Assembly: GCF_014172405.1 (NCBI RefSeq)
Contig: NZ_WNXC01000004.1
Coordinates: 62,001-126,000 of the forward strand
Length of the DNA stretch: 64,000 bases
From: Pedobacter gandavensis
Lineage (GTDB): Bacteria; Bacteroidota; Bacteroidia; Sphingobacteriales; Sphingobacteriaceae
Reading direction: 5' to 3'
Both the position numbers and the translations under genes were made by a program. Every line of letters begins with the position of its first letter. The first letter of the stretch is position 1. Below, in pieces: positions 36,474 through 44,869 of this stretch. The notes below the pieces were generated by a model. It was not told the DNA's origin. It saw only the letters and a list, made by a program, of their open reading frames with translations, and did not search any database.

Positions 36474-36860
36474 TTTTATAAGATCTAATTATTACCTTTT
36501 AACAATTACCATACCCAAGGTATGATCTATCTCTATGGTAAAAAGGAAGAAAAGCGTATTAGAAATAAATCAACCCCTACGGCGCTTTGCACGATAATTC
36601 ATGCGGAGTGCTATTGGACTGCCCATTACTCGTATAATAGGCAATAAAAATTGGGCAACAAATCCCCTGATACAATCTGGGTAATTATTACACAATTTGA
36701 TGATTTTATAGCCTGTTTATTTTGGCTATTGAATTTATAAATACTTTAATATCCCATATTAAATAGAGGTGCCCACACACCAATCCAGCCTATCAGACTG
36801 AATATCAACCAAAAGTAATCAAATTCCTGTGGTTTCTTAATAAAAGATAAATGTAACTTT
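36474..36860. other. Intergenic region, 387 bases, with a possible remnant frame
   Basis: AT-rich spacer. A small hairpin, CATACC-CAA-GGTATG, lies near 36509-36523, close to the GAF gene start. On the minus strand an open frame without an ATG runs to a stop at 36746 and encodes a segment with a hydrophobic stretch (FDYFWLIFSLIGWIGVWAPL), directly after the small gene at 36861. See the separate entry for that. Confidence 0.45.
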
Positions 36861-36868
36861 TTAACGGA
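36746..36868 (-). pseudogene. Possible frame-shifted tail or small membrane peptide
   Basis: Minus-strand frame of 40 codons bounded upstream by an in-frame TGA and ending in TAA at 36746-36748. It reads VKKLHLSFIKKPQEFDYFW, then one convincing hydrophobic helix (LIFSLIGWIGVWAPL) and NMGY. It has no ATG. It begins exactly where the 65-residue gene ends, in the neighbouring frame (+1). This may be the C-terminus of that protein lost by an indel, or an unrelated frame. Confidence 0.3.
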
Positions 36869-37058
36869 TCACTTTTTCCGATTTACTAAATTCCCATACA
36901 TTTTTAGCAGATTTCAGGTATTCTACTTTATAGCTCTCATTTGGGGGTAAAGTGAAGTGAAAAACCAATAAGGTTTCCTCAGGATCTTTGGGTAAAAAGC
37001 CGGGAAGTAAGGTATCGGCAACCATTTGTATGTGACTTTCTGGGTAATTCATATACAA
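36861..37058 (-). CDS. Small hypothetical protein, 65 residues
   Basis: A short open frame, MYMNYPESHIQMVADTLLPG onward, ending SKSEKVIR. The middle part (ETLLVFHFTLPPNESYKVEY) looks like a folded beta-rich domain. No family recognised and no signal peptide. It is divergent from the PorP/SprF gene at 37140, with 81 bases between. Because the next frame continues with a plausible membrane segment after its stop, it might be the front part of a longer, disrupted protein. Confidence that it is a real gene is moderate. Confidence 0.45.
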   Translation of the reverse strand: MYMNYPESHIQMVADTLLPGFLPKDPEETLLVFHFTLPPNESYKVEYLKSAKNVWEFSKSEKVIR

Positions 37059-37139
37059 ATCTAAGGATAGAAATCAGTATCATGTTCATTATCAGTAAAA
37101 TTTATCTTATTATTGGAGGTGATTTAGTAATTAGTTACA

Positions 37140-38150
37140 ATGAAATCAAAAATTAGCCTCTTAATTTTCCTGTTGTTAAGTCTATATGGACTGGCACAGG
37201 AAAACCCGCGTTCTACGCAATACATTTTCAACAACTATTTGTTCAATCCTGCAATTACGGGGATCGACAACTATACTGATCTAAAACTTGGATATAGAAG
37301 CCAGTGGAGGGGACTGGAGGGCGCACCAGTTACCCAGTATGTTTCTATTCATGCGCCAATAGGGGACGATTTTGTCAGAAGTTCCGTCAATTCCTTTTCT
37401 GGAAATGGAGATAACCCACTTAGTCGTAGTTATGTGAATTCTTATACGGCTGCCGAACCTCACCATGGGATTGGTTTTTATGCGATGACAGATAAGGCGG
37501 GACGCGTGAGGCAAACAAATGTCAATGCGACTTATGCCTATCACTTAGGGCTCAGCTATGACCTCAATCTTTCTGTAGGTATTTCGGGTGGCATGGGCTC
37601 TACCAGCATTGACGTAAAAAGTGTAAATGTAGACAACAGTTCTGATCCTTTACTGACTGCTGATTACAACAACCGGATCAGACCTGACGTCGGTTTTGGA
37701 GTATGGTTATACAGTCCGCGGTTCTTTCTTGGTGGCTCGGCCAAACAACTCTTGGGCTACCGCGTGCCGACAGCTGTAAAAAGCAAAAGCTTATCGGCCT
37801 ACCAGACTACTGTTTTCTATGGTACTGCAGGATATAAATTCTTTGTAGACGAAGATGTAGCGATGATTCCTTCCGCTTTGCTCAGCTACTGGATCTCTGC
37901 TCCCCCTACACTGGATGCCAGCTTAAAAATTGCTTACCAGGATAAGTTTTGGCTCGGCGGAAGTTACCGGAACAACGACTCCTTTTCTGCGCTTGCAGGC
38001 TTAAATCTAGGATCCTTTGTGAATGTCAGTTATTCTTATGATGTGACCAGTTCCGCTTTAAGATCGGTAAATAATGGCACCCATGAAATTGTACTGGGCA
38101 TCTTGCTCAACAACAGGTATCAGGCAAAATGCGCCACCAGACAATTTTAG
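37140..38150 (+). CDS. PorP/SprF-family type IX secretion system membrane protein
   Basis: A 336-residue outer-membrane protein of the PorP/SprF family. The signal peptide ends near YGLAQ at about residue 20. The family N-terminal motif STQYIFNNYLFNPAITGIDN (about 25-44) is followed by GYRSQWRGLEGAPVTQYVSI and a beta-barrel region with GFGVWLYSPRFFLGGSAKQL. SprF-type proteins help a specific partner cargo to be secreted and attached. Its probable partner is the beta-helix cargo gene that converges on it; the two stops overlap by four bases (38147-38150). Confidence 0.93.
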   Translation: MKSKISLLIFLLLSLYGLAQENPRSTQYIFNNYLFNPAITGIDNYTDLKLGYRSQWRGLEGAPVTQYVSIHAPIGDDFVRSSVNSFSGNGDNPLSRSYVNSYTAAEPHHGIGFYAMTDKAGRVRQTNVNATYAYHLGLSYDLNLSVGISGGMGSTSIDVKSVNVDNSSDPLLTADYNNRIRPDVGFGVWLYSPRFFLGGSAKQLLGYRVPTAVKSKSLSAYQTTVFYGTAGYKFFVDEDVAMIPSALLSYWISAPPTLDASLKIAYQDKFWLGGSYRNNDSFSALAGLNLGSFVNVSYSYDVTSSALRSVNNGTHEIVLGILLNNRYQAKCATRQF

Positions 38151-41100
38151 CGCAATAACGTTAAACTCCCTCCTAAAGGTTTGCAATCTGCTCTAAGGTC
38201 TATAACATAATAATAAACTCCGGCAGGAAGGTCCTTCCCTCTAAAACGGCCGTCAAAAGGTTTGTCGTATTGCCCCAAAGACTCATAGACCAATTGCCCA
38301 CTTCTACTATACAATTTAATGTCAACATTCACCTTTTCCGGCAGTCCGGCAATCAACCAATAATCATTCATCCCATCGCCATTTGGGGTCATCGTATTTT
38401 TGATATCAAGGTTATCATTGGTTACTTCCACCTTGACCTTTTTAAACTCACTGGTACAACTTCCAAGCTTGCGTCTCAGAAAATAATCTGCGGTTTTAGA
38501 AGCTTTAAAAACAAAACGTCCATTGGTAGATTCCATAATTGGTGTGACATCTGCTTCGTTTTGAAACAACTGATAAGTACCTTCTTCTGGAGTAATCACC
38601 GGCAACATAATTTCCGTGGCATAACACACCCTCAGGTCATGCATCACAGGCGTTGGAATGACAAAGGATGGATTGCCGACGGTATAAACCTGACTTATCG
38701 CCAATCCGCAGGCGGTCTGATCTTTTACAGTCAGTGTATATTTACCTCCCGGCACCCCGATCAGGTCTTGGGTAGACTGCACCCTTGCACCGGCCTCATT
38801 GGTCCAGGTAAAAGTATAAGGTGCAATTCCTCCATTCACACGAACTTCTTTAACAGAACCCCGCAGCAGGCTACAGCCATCATCAGTGACGACGCCACTC
38901 GCAGGCTCAATGACCAGTAAAGGTGTATATCCAACTACAAATGGCCCTAACTTAACTTCGCAACCATTCCCATCATAAGTAAATAAAGTATAAGTTCCGG
39001 CCTCCAGGTCCTTCAATTCCCTGACCGTTCCTGTCCGGTCCACATTGTTAATGTCCTTCCATTGGTGAGCAACAGGAATTGGCGAACCAGCTGCATAATT
39101 CAATACAATTCTTCCATTAATCAGTTCACAGGTAGTTGGGCTTATGCTTGGCGTAAACTGATAATCTGGTAGCGGGGTTGCAGCTACTGTAAAGGTGCTT
39201 GATTGTGTACAGGTTGCATTGCTGAGGCTTGCCAGTAAACGGTAAGTTCCAACTTTCAGGTCCAGCATCAGAGGTAGCGTTGTACCTGACACATAACCTA
39301 ACTTTTTACCAAGGCTGATCCCTGCAGGGTCAAACCATTCGTATTGATCCGCATTGTAAATGACCACATTGCTAATTCTTCCATTATCCAGGTTACAGGT
39401 GGTATTTCTTATCTGCCCAGCGGTGATGCTGATGGTATTTCTAATGGTAATATTAAATTCTCTGATTACCGGGGAACAGCTCCCGTTATCCGTTACAGTT
39501 AAGCGGTATCTTCCTCCCTCCTGACCTGTTAAATCCAGTGTGGTCGCAATGCCTGCGATGAGCACTGCATTCGTATTTTCATTTAACTTATCCCAGACAT
39601 AGCTGACTGTCCCGGTCACATCGTCTATGGTTAAACCAGTGATTGCACCATTGGCCTGACCGCAGCTGGCCTGCGTAATTTGCAGTGCATTGGTCATGAC
39701 AACCGGCATTGGTTTTCTATTGATCGTCACCACGGCAGAAGTTTTTTCACATCCTGCCTCATCTCTTGCGATTACATAATAACTTCCTTGCGGCAGCGTA
39801 ATCTGTCGACCAAAGCCTTTTGATGCTCCGGTTACCTGATCAAACCATTCGTAAGCGACAGCTCCCTTCCCCCGCTCTGCATGGGCAGTCAAGGTAAAAG
39901 TATTTTGGCCACAGGCAGGTGTAGGTGCAATAATCACTGCTTCCCCGAGACGCTGATCTTTAATCTCAAATAAGGGTGCATGTTCAATTATTTTACAACC
40001 ATCATTGATGATGAGCTCATATTGTCCTTCTTCCAGGTTCAGAATTTCTTGCGCATTGCCTAGTGGCACACGTGTACCATCCGACAACACCTTATTCCAT
40101 TTAAAGATAATGCCTACCCTCGGTTCCAATACTTTTATGGAGCCATTGCCTAAACAGGTCACATCTTCCACGATCGCCTCATTTGGTAACAGATCCCCGT
40201 TTGCAAATGGGGAAGTGGTCATATTTTGCAAACTGGCGGTTGCAGTCACATTTCTATTTTGTGGCACATTGTATTGCCATCGGCCATCGCTTCCCGTTAG
40301 TATAGTGGCAAAATATTCCTTGCCTTCGCAATTGGGGCAGTTGTCTGTATAAAACAATTCCACCTCGGAACTGGGTGTTGCTTTCCCGGAGACAAAACCT
40401 GGTCGTTTTACCAGGAGTTGAATGTAAGGTTGCGGGATAAAATTGCTCAGCCCGATTCCGGTATTGACATTACAGTAGAAACTATTCCGGGTAATTTTCA
40501 CCGACTTACTGGATACGGATTCAAAACCAAAATCATTGAAGGCAATGACATTTCCGTCACCAGTATCACCGCCACCAATGGTTCCTTTTGCATCGGTTTC
40601 AATCTTTATCCCGATACCATTCTTTAAATTTTCTGTTCCGGTGATGCCGGTACCTATTCTATTCCCCGTCAGGACAAAGTCGGAACTTTTAATCGAAATA
40701 CCTACCGTTCTATTGCCGGAAACTACATTGTTCCGCATGGTGAGGTTTGCGCTCATGGCATTGATTTTTACTCCTGAAATCTCCAAAGCGGCAGAAGAAA
40801 GGAACAATGCCAATCGTTGATAATCGATAGTTCCGCTGTAGTCAGTTCCAATTTTGTTGTTTATAATATTGATTTCATAACGGAGATTATTGTATTGATT
40901 TATCCGATCAATGACCAGGTTATATTGGTTTGCGGAGATCACATTTCCTTCATTGGCATTATCTCCACCAATATTTATCGAGGTCTCATCGAGGCTTGCT
41001 TTAATCCCGGCGACATTTGATTTTGCAGTGACTCCATCATAATTGACGCCGATTAAATTGGATTGAATGCTGATTGGACTAATAACCGTGGCTGCTGAAT

Positions 41101-41677
41101 TATAATAGGGGGTTTGAATCCAGATTCCGTTTAAGTTCCCACTGATGACATTCCCTTTACCTGGTGCCCCGATTTTGAGGTCACTACTTCGGTAGTTGAC
41201 CACGATTCCTGAACCCTGATTTTGGTTTACATTCCTTAAATCGGTGATCTTTGCAAAATCTTTAAGGTACAAACCATAGATTTCCACATTAGAAACTGGT
41301 GTTAAATACACATTACCCTCTCCGATCCTCAGGCCGGAAAAAGTGGTCCCTGGCACTTCTGGTTCCAGGATTACTTTGGCGCCTGATATCCCCAATGCAG
41401 TCCAGGGCTGTGTACTGGCATCGATGGTTACATTAGAAGGGATGACTGGCAAAGCGGTACGTAAACGGATGGTACGGGAACCATCATTTGTTGCTGGCCC
41501 GGGAATACTGAACTGTATAATATACGGAAGGGTTCTCAAGCTTGGAATTCCTTCCAAAGCGGCCCTTAATGAACCCGGACCTGCATCCTGAACATTTGTC
41601 ACTTGAACTGTTTGTCCATAAGAAATCCCAAAGTAAAAGAGCAGAAATACCAGGATGGTATATTTTGAGTAGAGCAT
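38147..41677 (-). CDS. T9SS type B cargo: beta-helix surface protein with gliding-motility C-terminal domain
   Basis: An 1176-residue secreted protein. Signal peptide (about 1-22, ending SYGQ). Residues about 25-430 form a right-handed parallel beta-helix with repeated N-V/I-I-S-G-N type turns (GKGNVISGNLNGIWIQT, EGNVISANQYNLVI). Residues about 430-510 form a carboxypeptidase-regulatory or Ig-like domain. Residues about 510-1090 hold a series of SprB/PKD/Ig-like repeats (GRYRLTVTDNGSCSPV, GKYTLTVKDQTACG). The C-terminal domain begins NTMTPNGDGMNDYWLIAGLP and ends GGSLTLLR, the CHU/gliding-motility-associated domain that targets proteins to the T9SS. Probably cell-surface adhesin or polysaccharide-binding protein. 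Confidence 0.92.
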   Translation of the reverse strand: MLYSKYTILVFLLFYFGISYGQTVQVTNVQDAGPGSLRAALEGIPSLRTLPYIIQFSIPGPATNDGSRTIRLRTALPVIPSNVTIDASTQPWTALGISGAKVILEPEVPGTTFSGLRIGEGNVYLTPVSNVEIYGLYLKDFAKITDLRNVNQNQGSGIVVNYRSSDLKIGAPGKGNVISGNLNGIWIQTPYYNSAATVISPISIQSNLIGVNYDGVTAKSNVAGIKASLDETSINIGGDNANEGNVISANQYNLVIDRINQYNNLRYEINIINNKIGTDYSGTIDYQRLALFLSSAALEISGVKINAMSANLTMRNNVVSGNRTVGISIKSSDFVLTGNRIGTGITGTENLKNGIGIKIETDAKGTIGGGDTGDGNVIAFNDFGFESVSSKSVKITRNSFYCNVNTGIGLSNFIPQPYIQLLVKRPGFVSGKATPSSEVELFYTDNCPNCEGKEYFATILTGSDGRWQYNVPQNRNVTATASLQNMTTSPFANGDLLPNEAIVEDVTCLGNGSIKVLEPRVGIIFKWNKVLSDGTRVPLGNAQEILNLEEGQYELIINDGCKIIEHAPLFEIKDQRLGEAVIIAPTPACGQNTFTLTAHAERGKGAVAYEWFDQVTGASKGFGRQITLPQGSYYVIARDEAGCEKTSAVVTINRKPMPVVMTNALQITQASCGQANGAITGLTIDDVTGTVSYVWDKLNENTNAVLIAGIATTLDLTGQEGGRYRLTVTDNGSCSPVIREFNITIRNTISITAGQIRNTTCNLDNGRISNVVIYNADQYEWFDPAGISLGKKLGYVSGTTLPLMLDLKVGTYRLLASLSNATCTQSSTFTVAATPLPDYQFTPSISPTTCELINGRIVLNYAAGSPIPVAHQWKDINNVDRTGTVRELKDLEAGTYTLFTYDGNGCEVKLGPFVVGYTPLLVIEPASGVVTDDGCSLLRGSVKEVRVNGGIAPYTFTWTNEAGARVQSTQDLIGVPGGKYTLTVKDQTACGLAISQVYTVGNPSFVIPTPVMHDLRVCYATEIMLPVITPEEGTYQLFQNEADVTPIMESTNGRFVFKASKTADYFLRRKLGSCTSEFKKVKVEVTNDNLDIKNTMTPNGDGMNDYWLIAGLPEKVNVDIKLYSRSGQLVYESLGQYDKPFDGRFRGKDLPAGVYYYVIDLRADCKPLGGSLTLLR

Positions 41678-41765
41678 AGTTGAAAAATAAGGACCAATTT
41701 ACATTTTTAGACAATGCATTGGTAAAAGTTTTTTCAACAAAGTACTGATTATGAACTGAAAAGTA

Positions 41766-41814
41766 AAACCCCGGCTCTTGAAGCCAATCATATTGGATTC
41801 AGAAACCGGGGTTT
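41766..41814 (-). terminator. Terminator of the giant-adhesin operon
   Basis: AAACCCCGG (41766-41774) pairs with CCGGGGTTT (41806-41814); an inner CCAAT/ATTGG stem lies in the loop. On the minus strand a short T run follows. It is 31 bases past the stop of the PorE-like gene, the last gene of the operon. Confidence 0.7.
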
Positions 41815-41845
41815 ACCTGGGAATTTATGATATTAACCTGGATAT

Positions 41846-43846
41846 TTATTCTCTTTTAGTCACCTTAAATTCTGTTCGTCTATTTAAGGCTCTTCCAACT
41901 GGGTTATCTTTTCCATTTGGCAAATGATTTGGAGCTACCGGCATGCTCATTCCATACCCTTTACTGGTCATACGGCTTGCATCAATTCCTTTACCGATCA
42001 GGTAATCCACACAAGCTTTCGCCCTTTTATCACTCAGATCGAGGTTATACTCTGGTGTACCTTTGCTATCGGTATGGGCACTCAATTCAATTTCAATCTT
42101 TGGATTATCTACCATGATGGTATATAGGAAATCTAATTTTCCTTTGGAATCTTCTGTCAGATCATACTTATCAAATTCATAAAGGACATCCTTTAGCACA
42201 ATCGCCGTATCCGGTGGAGGAATGCGCAGCAAGCAGATTTCCTCTGTAATCAAGGTGTCTTTTTGCGCGAGCTGATCATAAGAATACGAGAGTGTTTTGA
42301 TAAAATAGTCTGTTTTTTGAGCGGTAATTTTTAGCTTTCGATTGGTGTTCAGTTTAAAATTATATTTTCCATCTGTACTGGTGGTAAACATGAAGTCTTG
42401 TAAAGAATCCGATACGGTAACCAGCACATTTTCCAATGGTTTACCGGTTTTACAATCGAAGATCTGACCCCTTAGATTCAGGAATTCGCGTTTGAGGTAA
42501 AAGACCTCCAGGCAACATAAAGACTCCCTGTCGGAGCTGATATATCCTTCCACATCATCTTCATCAATTGGTGTAAAATAAAGATCATCTTTAGAAGAGT
42601 TGAGTGGATAGCCGAGATTGCGCGGATCAGACCAGCTGTCAAAATCCCCTTCGCTCTCATAGAAGTCGAAGCCACCAAGGCCTACTTTCCCATTACTGCT
42701 GAACAGTAATTTTTTAGTTCTACTGTTGTAATAAGGAGCTTCCTCATCACCGGCAGTATTGATGGTGTTTCCCATATTAACGGCCTGACCAAAAGACCCA
42801 TCAGCGCGGATGGCGCAATACCATAAATCATATTTACCGAATCCACCTGGACGATCAGAAGAAAAGACCAGGTATTTTCCATTCCTACTGACGAAAGGCT
42901 GCATCGCATTGAAACCATTGACATTGATATTTGCGCTGAGTTCTTCTGGTTCCGACCAATCTTTATCACTGGTGCTACGCTTCAGCTGATAAAGCTTTCT
43001 CGTATTTTTAGCGTCCCACATGGTCACAAACATCACCCTTCCATTTGGAAGGAATGCTGGTGCTGCGAGTTCTTTACCTTTTACATTGGTTGCCACTTTG
43101 CTCAGTGTAATCTTTTCTTTCCTCAGATTTCCTGTAGCTTCATAGATGGCATTGATGTAAGGGCTTTGTTTTCTGGCGACACGTGCATTTTTATCATCAG
43201 ATAAGACTACACTTTTCCCATTACTTCCTGTTGGTCTGGAGGAGGTAAAATATAGAGTACTGCCGCTCCATAAAGGCGTATAATTGGAACCTGCCTGATT
43301 GATGTCATTATTTAATCTGTTTAGTTTAAATAGCCTTGGGTGGCTCACTTCGTACAGGGCAAACGCGCAGGAAGCAATCCCTGTTTTCGCTTTTTCCAGG
43401 TATTCTCCTTCCCCTTTATTCTTATTTAGAAAAGTTTTGAAAGCAGTAATTGCCTCCTCATAATTCTGATTGGCTCTTAAAGTAACGCCATACCAGTAAT
43501 CGGACAGGCTGTACTTAGGGTTATTAAAATTAAGGGCAACGGCATACCATTTTTCGGCATCTCTGTAATTTTTATATTGCCTTAAAGACTCTGCCAACTG
43601 GTAGACACTATGTTCATAGTCTTCTTTCTTTGGGTTATCTTTTTTGAGTTTACTTTCAAAACCATAAGGCACTACAAATCCGGCAGAATCTGCTGAAATC
43701 TGCAGGGCTTTTTTATAATATTCCGCAGCAGCATAGTATTCTTTATTTTGATAATATATATCTGCAACCCTTTTACTATTGGTGACAAACTGGGCAGAAG
43801 CAATACTGCTGAGCAGCATAAATACGAGTATTAATCTATGTTTCAT
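41846..43846 (-). CDS. PorE-like T9SS protein: TPR, PD40 beta-propeller, regulatory-like and OmpA domains
   Basis: A 666-residue exported protein. The ATG at 43846 is chosen because the signal peptide MKHRLILVFMLLSSIASAQF starts there; a 43873 start would overlap the upstream gene. Domains in order: TPR-like repeats (about 25-150), PD40/WD40-like propeller (about 190-430, with LVFSSDRPGGFGKYDLWY), a carboxypeptidase-regulatory-like domain (about 455-540, LRGQIFDCKTGKPLENVLV) and a C-terminal OmpA domain (about 555-666, LSAHTDSKGTPEYNLDLSD). Order and length match PorE of Porphyromonas, which anchors the T9SS to peptidoglycan. Paralogues exist beside SprF-type genes, so it may serve this adhesin rather than the core machine. 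Confidence 0.92.
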   Translation of the reverse strand: MKHRLILVFMLLSSIASAQFVTNSKRVADIYYQNKEYYAAAEYYKKALQISADSAGFVVPYGFESKLKKDNPKKEDYEHSVYQLAESLRQYKNYRDAEKWYAVALNFNNPKYSLSDYWYGVTLRANQNYEEAITAFKTFLNKNKGEGEYLEKAKTGIASCAFALYEVSHPRLFKLNRLNNDINQAGSNYTPLWSGSTLYFTSSRPTGSNGKSVVLSDDKNARVARKQSPYINAIYEATGNLRKEKITLSKVATNVKGKELAAPAFLPNGRVMFVTMWDAKNTRKLYQLKRSTSDKDWSEPEELSANINVNGFNAMQPFVSRNGKYLVFSSDRPGGFGKYDLWYCAIRADGSFGQAVNMGNTINTAGDEEAPYYNSRTKKLLFSSNGKVGLGGFDFYESEGDFDSWSDPRNLGYPLNSSKDDLYFTPIDEDDVEGYISSDRESLCCLEVFYLKREFLNLRGQIFDCKTGKPLENVLVTVSDSLQDFMFTTSTDGKYNFKLNTNRKLKITAQKTDYFIKTLSYSYDQLAQKDTLITEEICLLRIPPPDTAIVLKDVLYEFDKYDLTEDSKGKLDFLYTIMVDNPKIEIELSAHTDSKGTPEYNLDLSDKRAKACVDYLIGKGIDASRMTSKGYGMSMPVAPNHLPNGKDNPVGRALNRRTEFKVTKRE

Positions 43847-43857
43847 GATACGTAGGG

Positions 43858-44853
43858 TTATAATCTTGGACAAAAGAAGTTAGGGCCAAAAATCCCTTTT
43901 CTTCTGGTAAAGGAGATAGACAATTCCAGACCTCCCTGTCCTTGGGTAGCCTTATTGAGACTTGAGGTATTGAAGTCATAACTTAATCCAACCACCATAT
44001 TTTTAATATTGATACCAAAGAAGGCAATGGCGGCATCATCAACCCGATAGTTTGATCCAAACATCAGGTCGGTTTCATTGTTCAACGTCACTTTGGCATA
44101 AGCACCAAAAGAGGTTTCGCGGGCGGTCCCTTGCTTCATGTATAGGGCATTGGGCGTAATGTCTAACATATCGGTTACCATTACTCTCGCTCCACCATGA
44201 ACGGCATAGCGAATTGGCATTTTAACATCTGCACCCAAAAACTTGTCGACAGGTCTGGTGAGGTGGGCGGCCATGGCACCGCCAAATATGTTCACTGCCT
44301 GATCTGGGTTTCCATCAAAATACATGATCCCTACATTCACATCCGGAACGAAAGAATTGGTTGCGGAATAATTTTCATTGATCCCAAAATTAGGGTCATA
44401 ACCGGTTATCGGATTAAACTGACTTCCTAAAGTAATTTTGGAGGCATCAAAACTTTTATTGAGGAAGCCCGCCTGAACTCCAAAGTTGACCATGTTCATT
44501 CCGGTTTGTCCGAAGTGAATGCGGTAAGCAGCGGAGGCCAGAACGGACAAGTGATTGTATCCAATATCTCCGGCCCGCTGATTTAAGATCATCCCACCAA
44601 AGGCAAGATTTTTAACGGGGGCCATATCGAATGACGCGCCCCCGGTTAAAAACGAATTAGAAACGGACCCCCATTGTTGCTTTGCGTTGATAGACACTCT
44701 ATAATCTCCATCAATAACCCCCGTTAGGGCTGGATTTAGCCATAACGGATGGGCATAATACTGTGAAAAATGCGGATCTATCTGTGCGATAACCCTTTCT
44801 GCTCCCAGATTTAAAAACGCGCTTAGTATAATTATTCGAATTAGGTTCTTCAT
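43858..44853 (-). CDS. PorP/SprF-family type IX secretion system membrane protein
   Basis: A 331-residue outer-membrane protein of the PorP/SprF family. Signal peptide to about residue 23 (ERVIAQ). The family motif follows: DPHFSQYYAHPLWLNPALTG (about 26-45), then KQQWGSVSNSFLTGGASFD and a beta-barrel with FGINENYSATNSFVPDVNVG and MVVGLSYDFNTSSLN near the end. SprF of Flavobacterium is needed to export the giant adhesin SprB encoded just before it. Here the same order is seen: the 3639-residue adhesin gene ends 16 bases upstream, and the PorE-like gene begins 11 bases downstream. All three are one operon. Confidence 0.93.
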   Translation of the reverse strand: MKNLIRIIILSAFLNLGAERVIAQIDPHFSQYYAHPLWLNPALTGVIDGDYRVSINAKQQWGSVSNSFLTGGASFDMAPVKNLAFGGMILNQRAGDIGYNHLSVLASAAYRIHFGQTGMNMVNFGVQAGFLNKSFDASKITLGSQFNPITGYDPNFGINENYSATNSFVPDVNVGIMYFDGNPDQAVNIFGGAMAAHLTRPVDKFLGADVKMPIRYAVHGGARVMVTDMLDITPNALYMKQGTARETSFGAYAKVTLNNETDLMFGSNYRVDDAAIAFFGINIKNMVVGLSYDFNTSSLNKATQGQGGLELSISFTRRKGIFGPNFFCPRL

Positions 44854-44869
44854 AACAAATGTTTTTATA

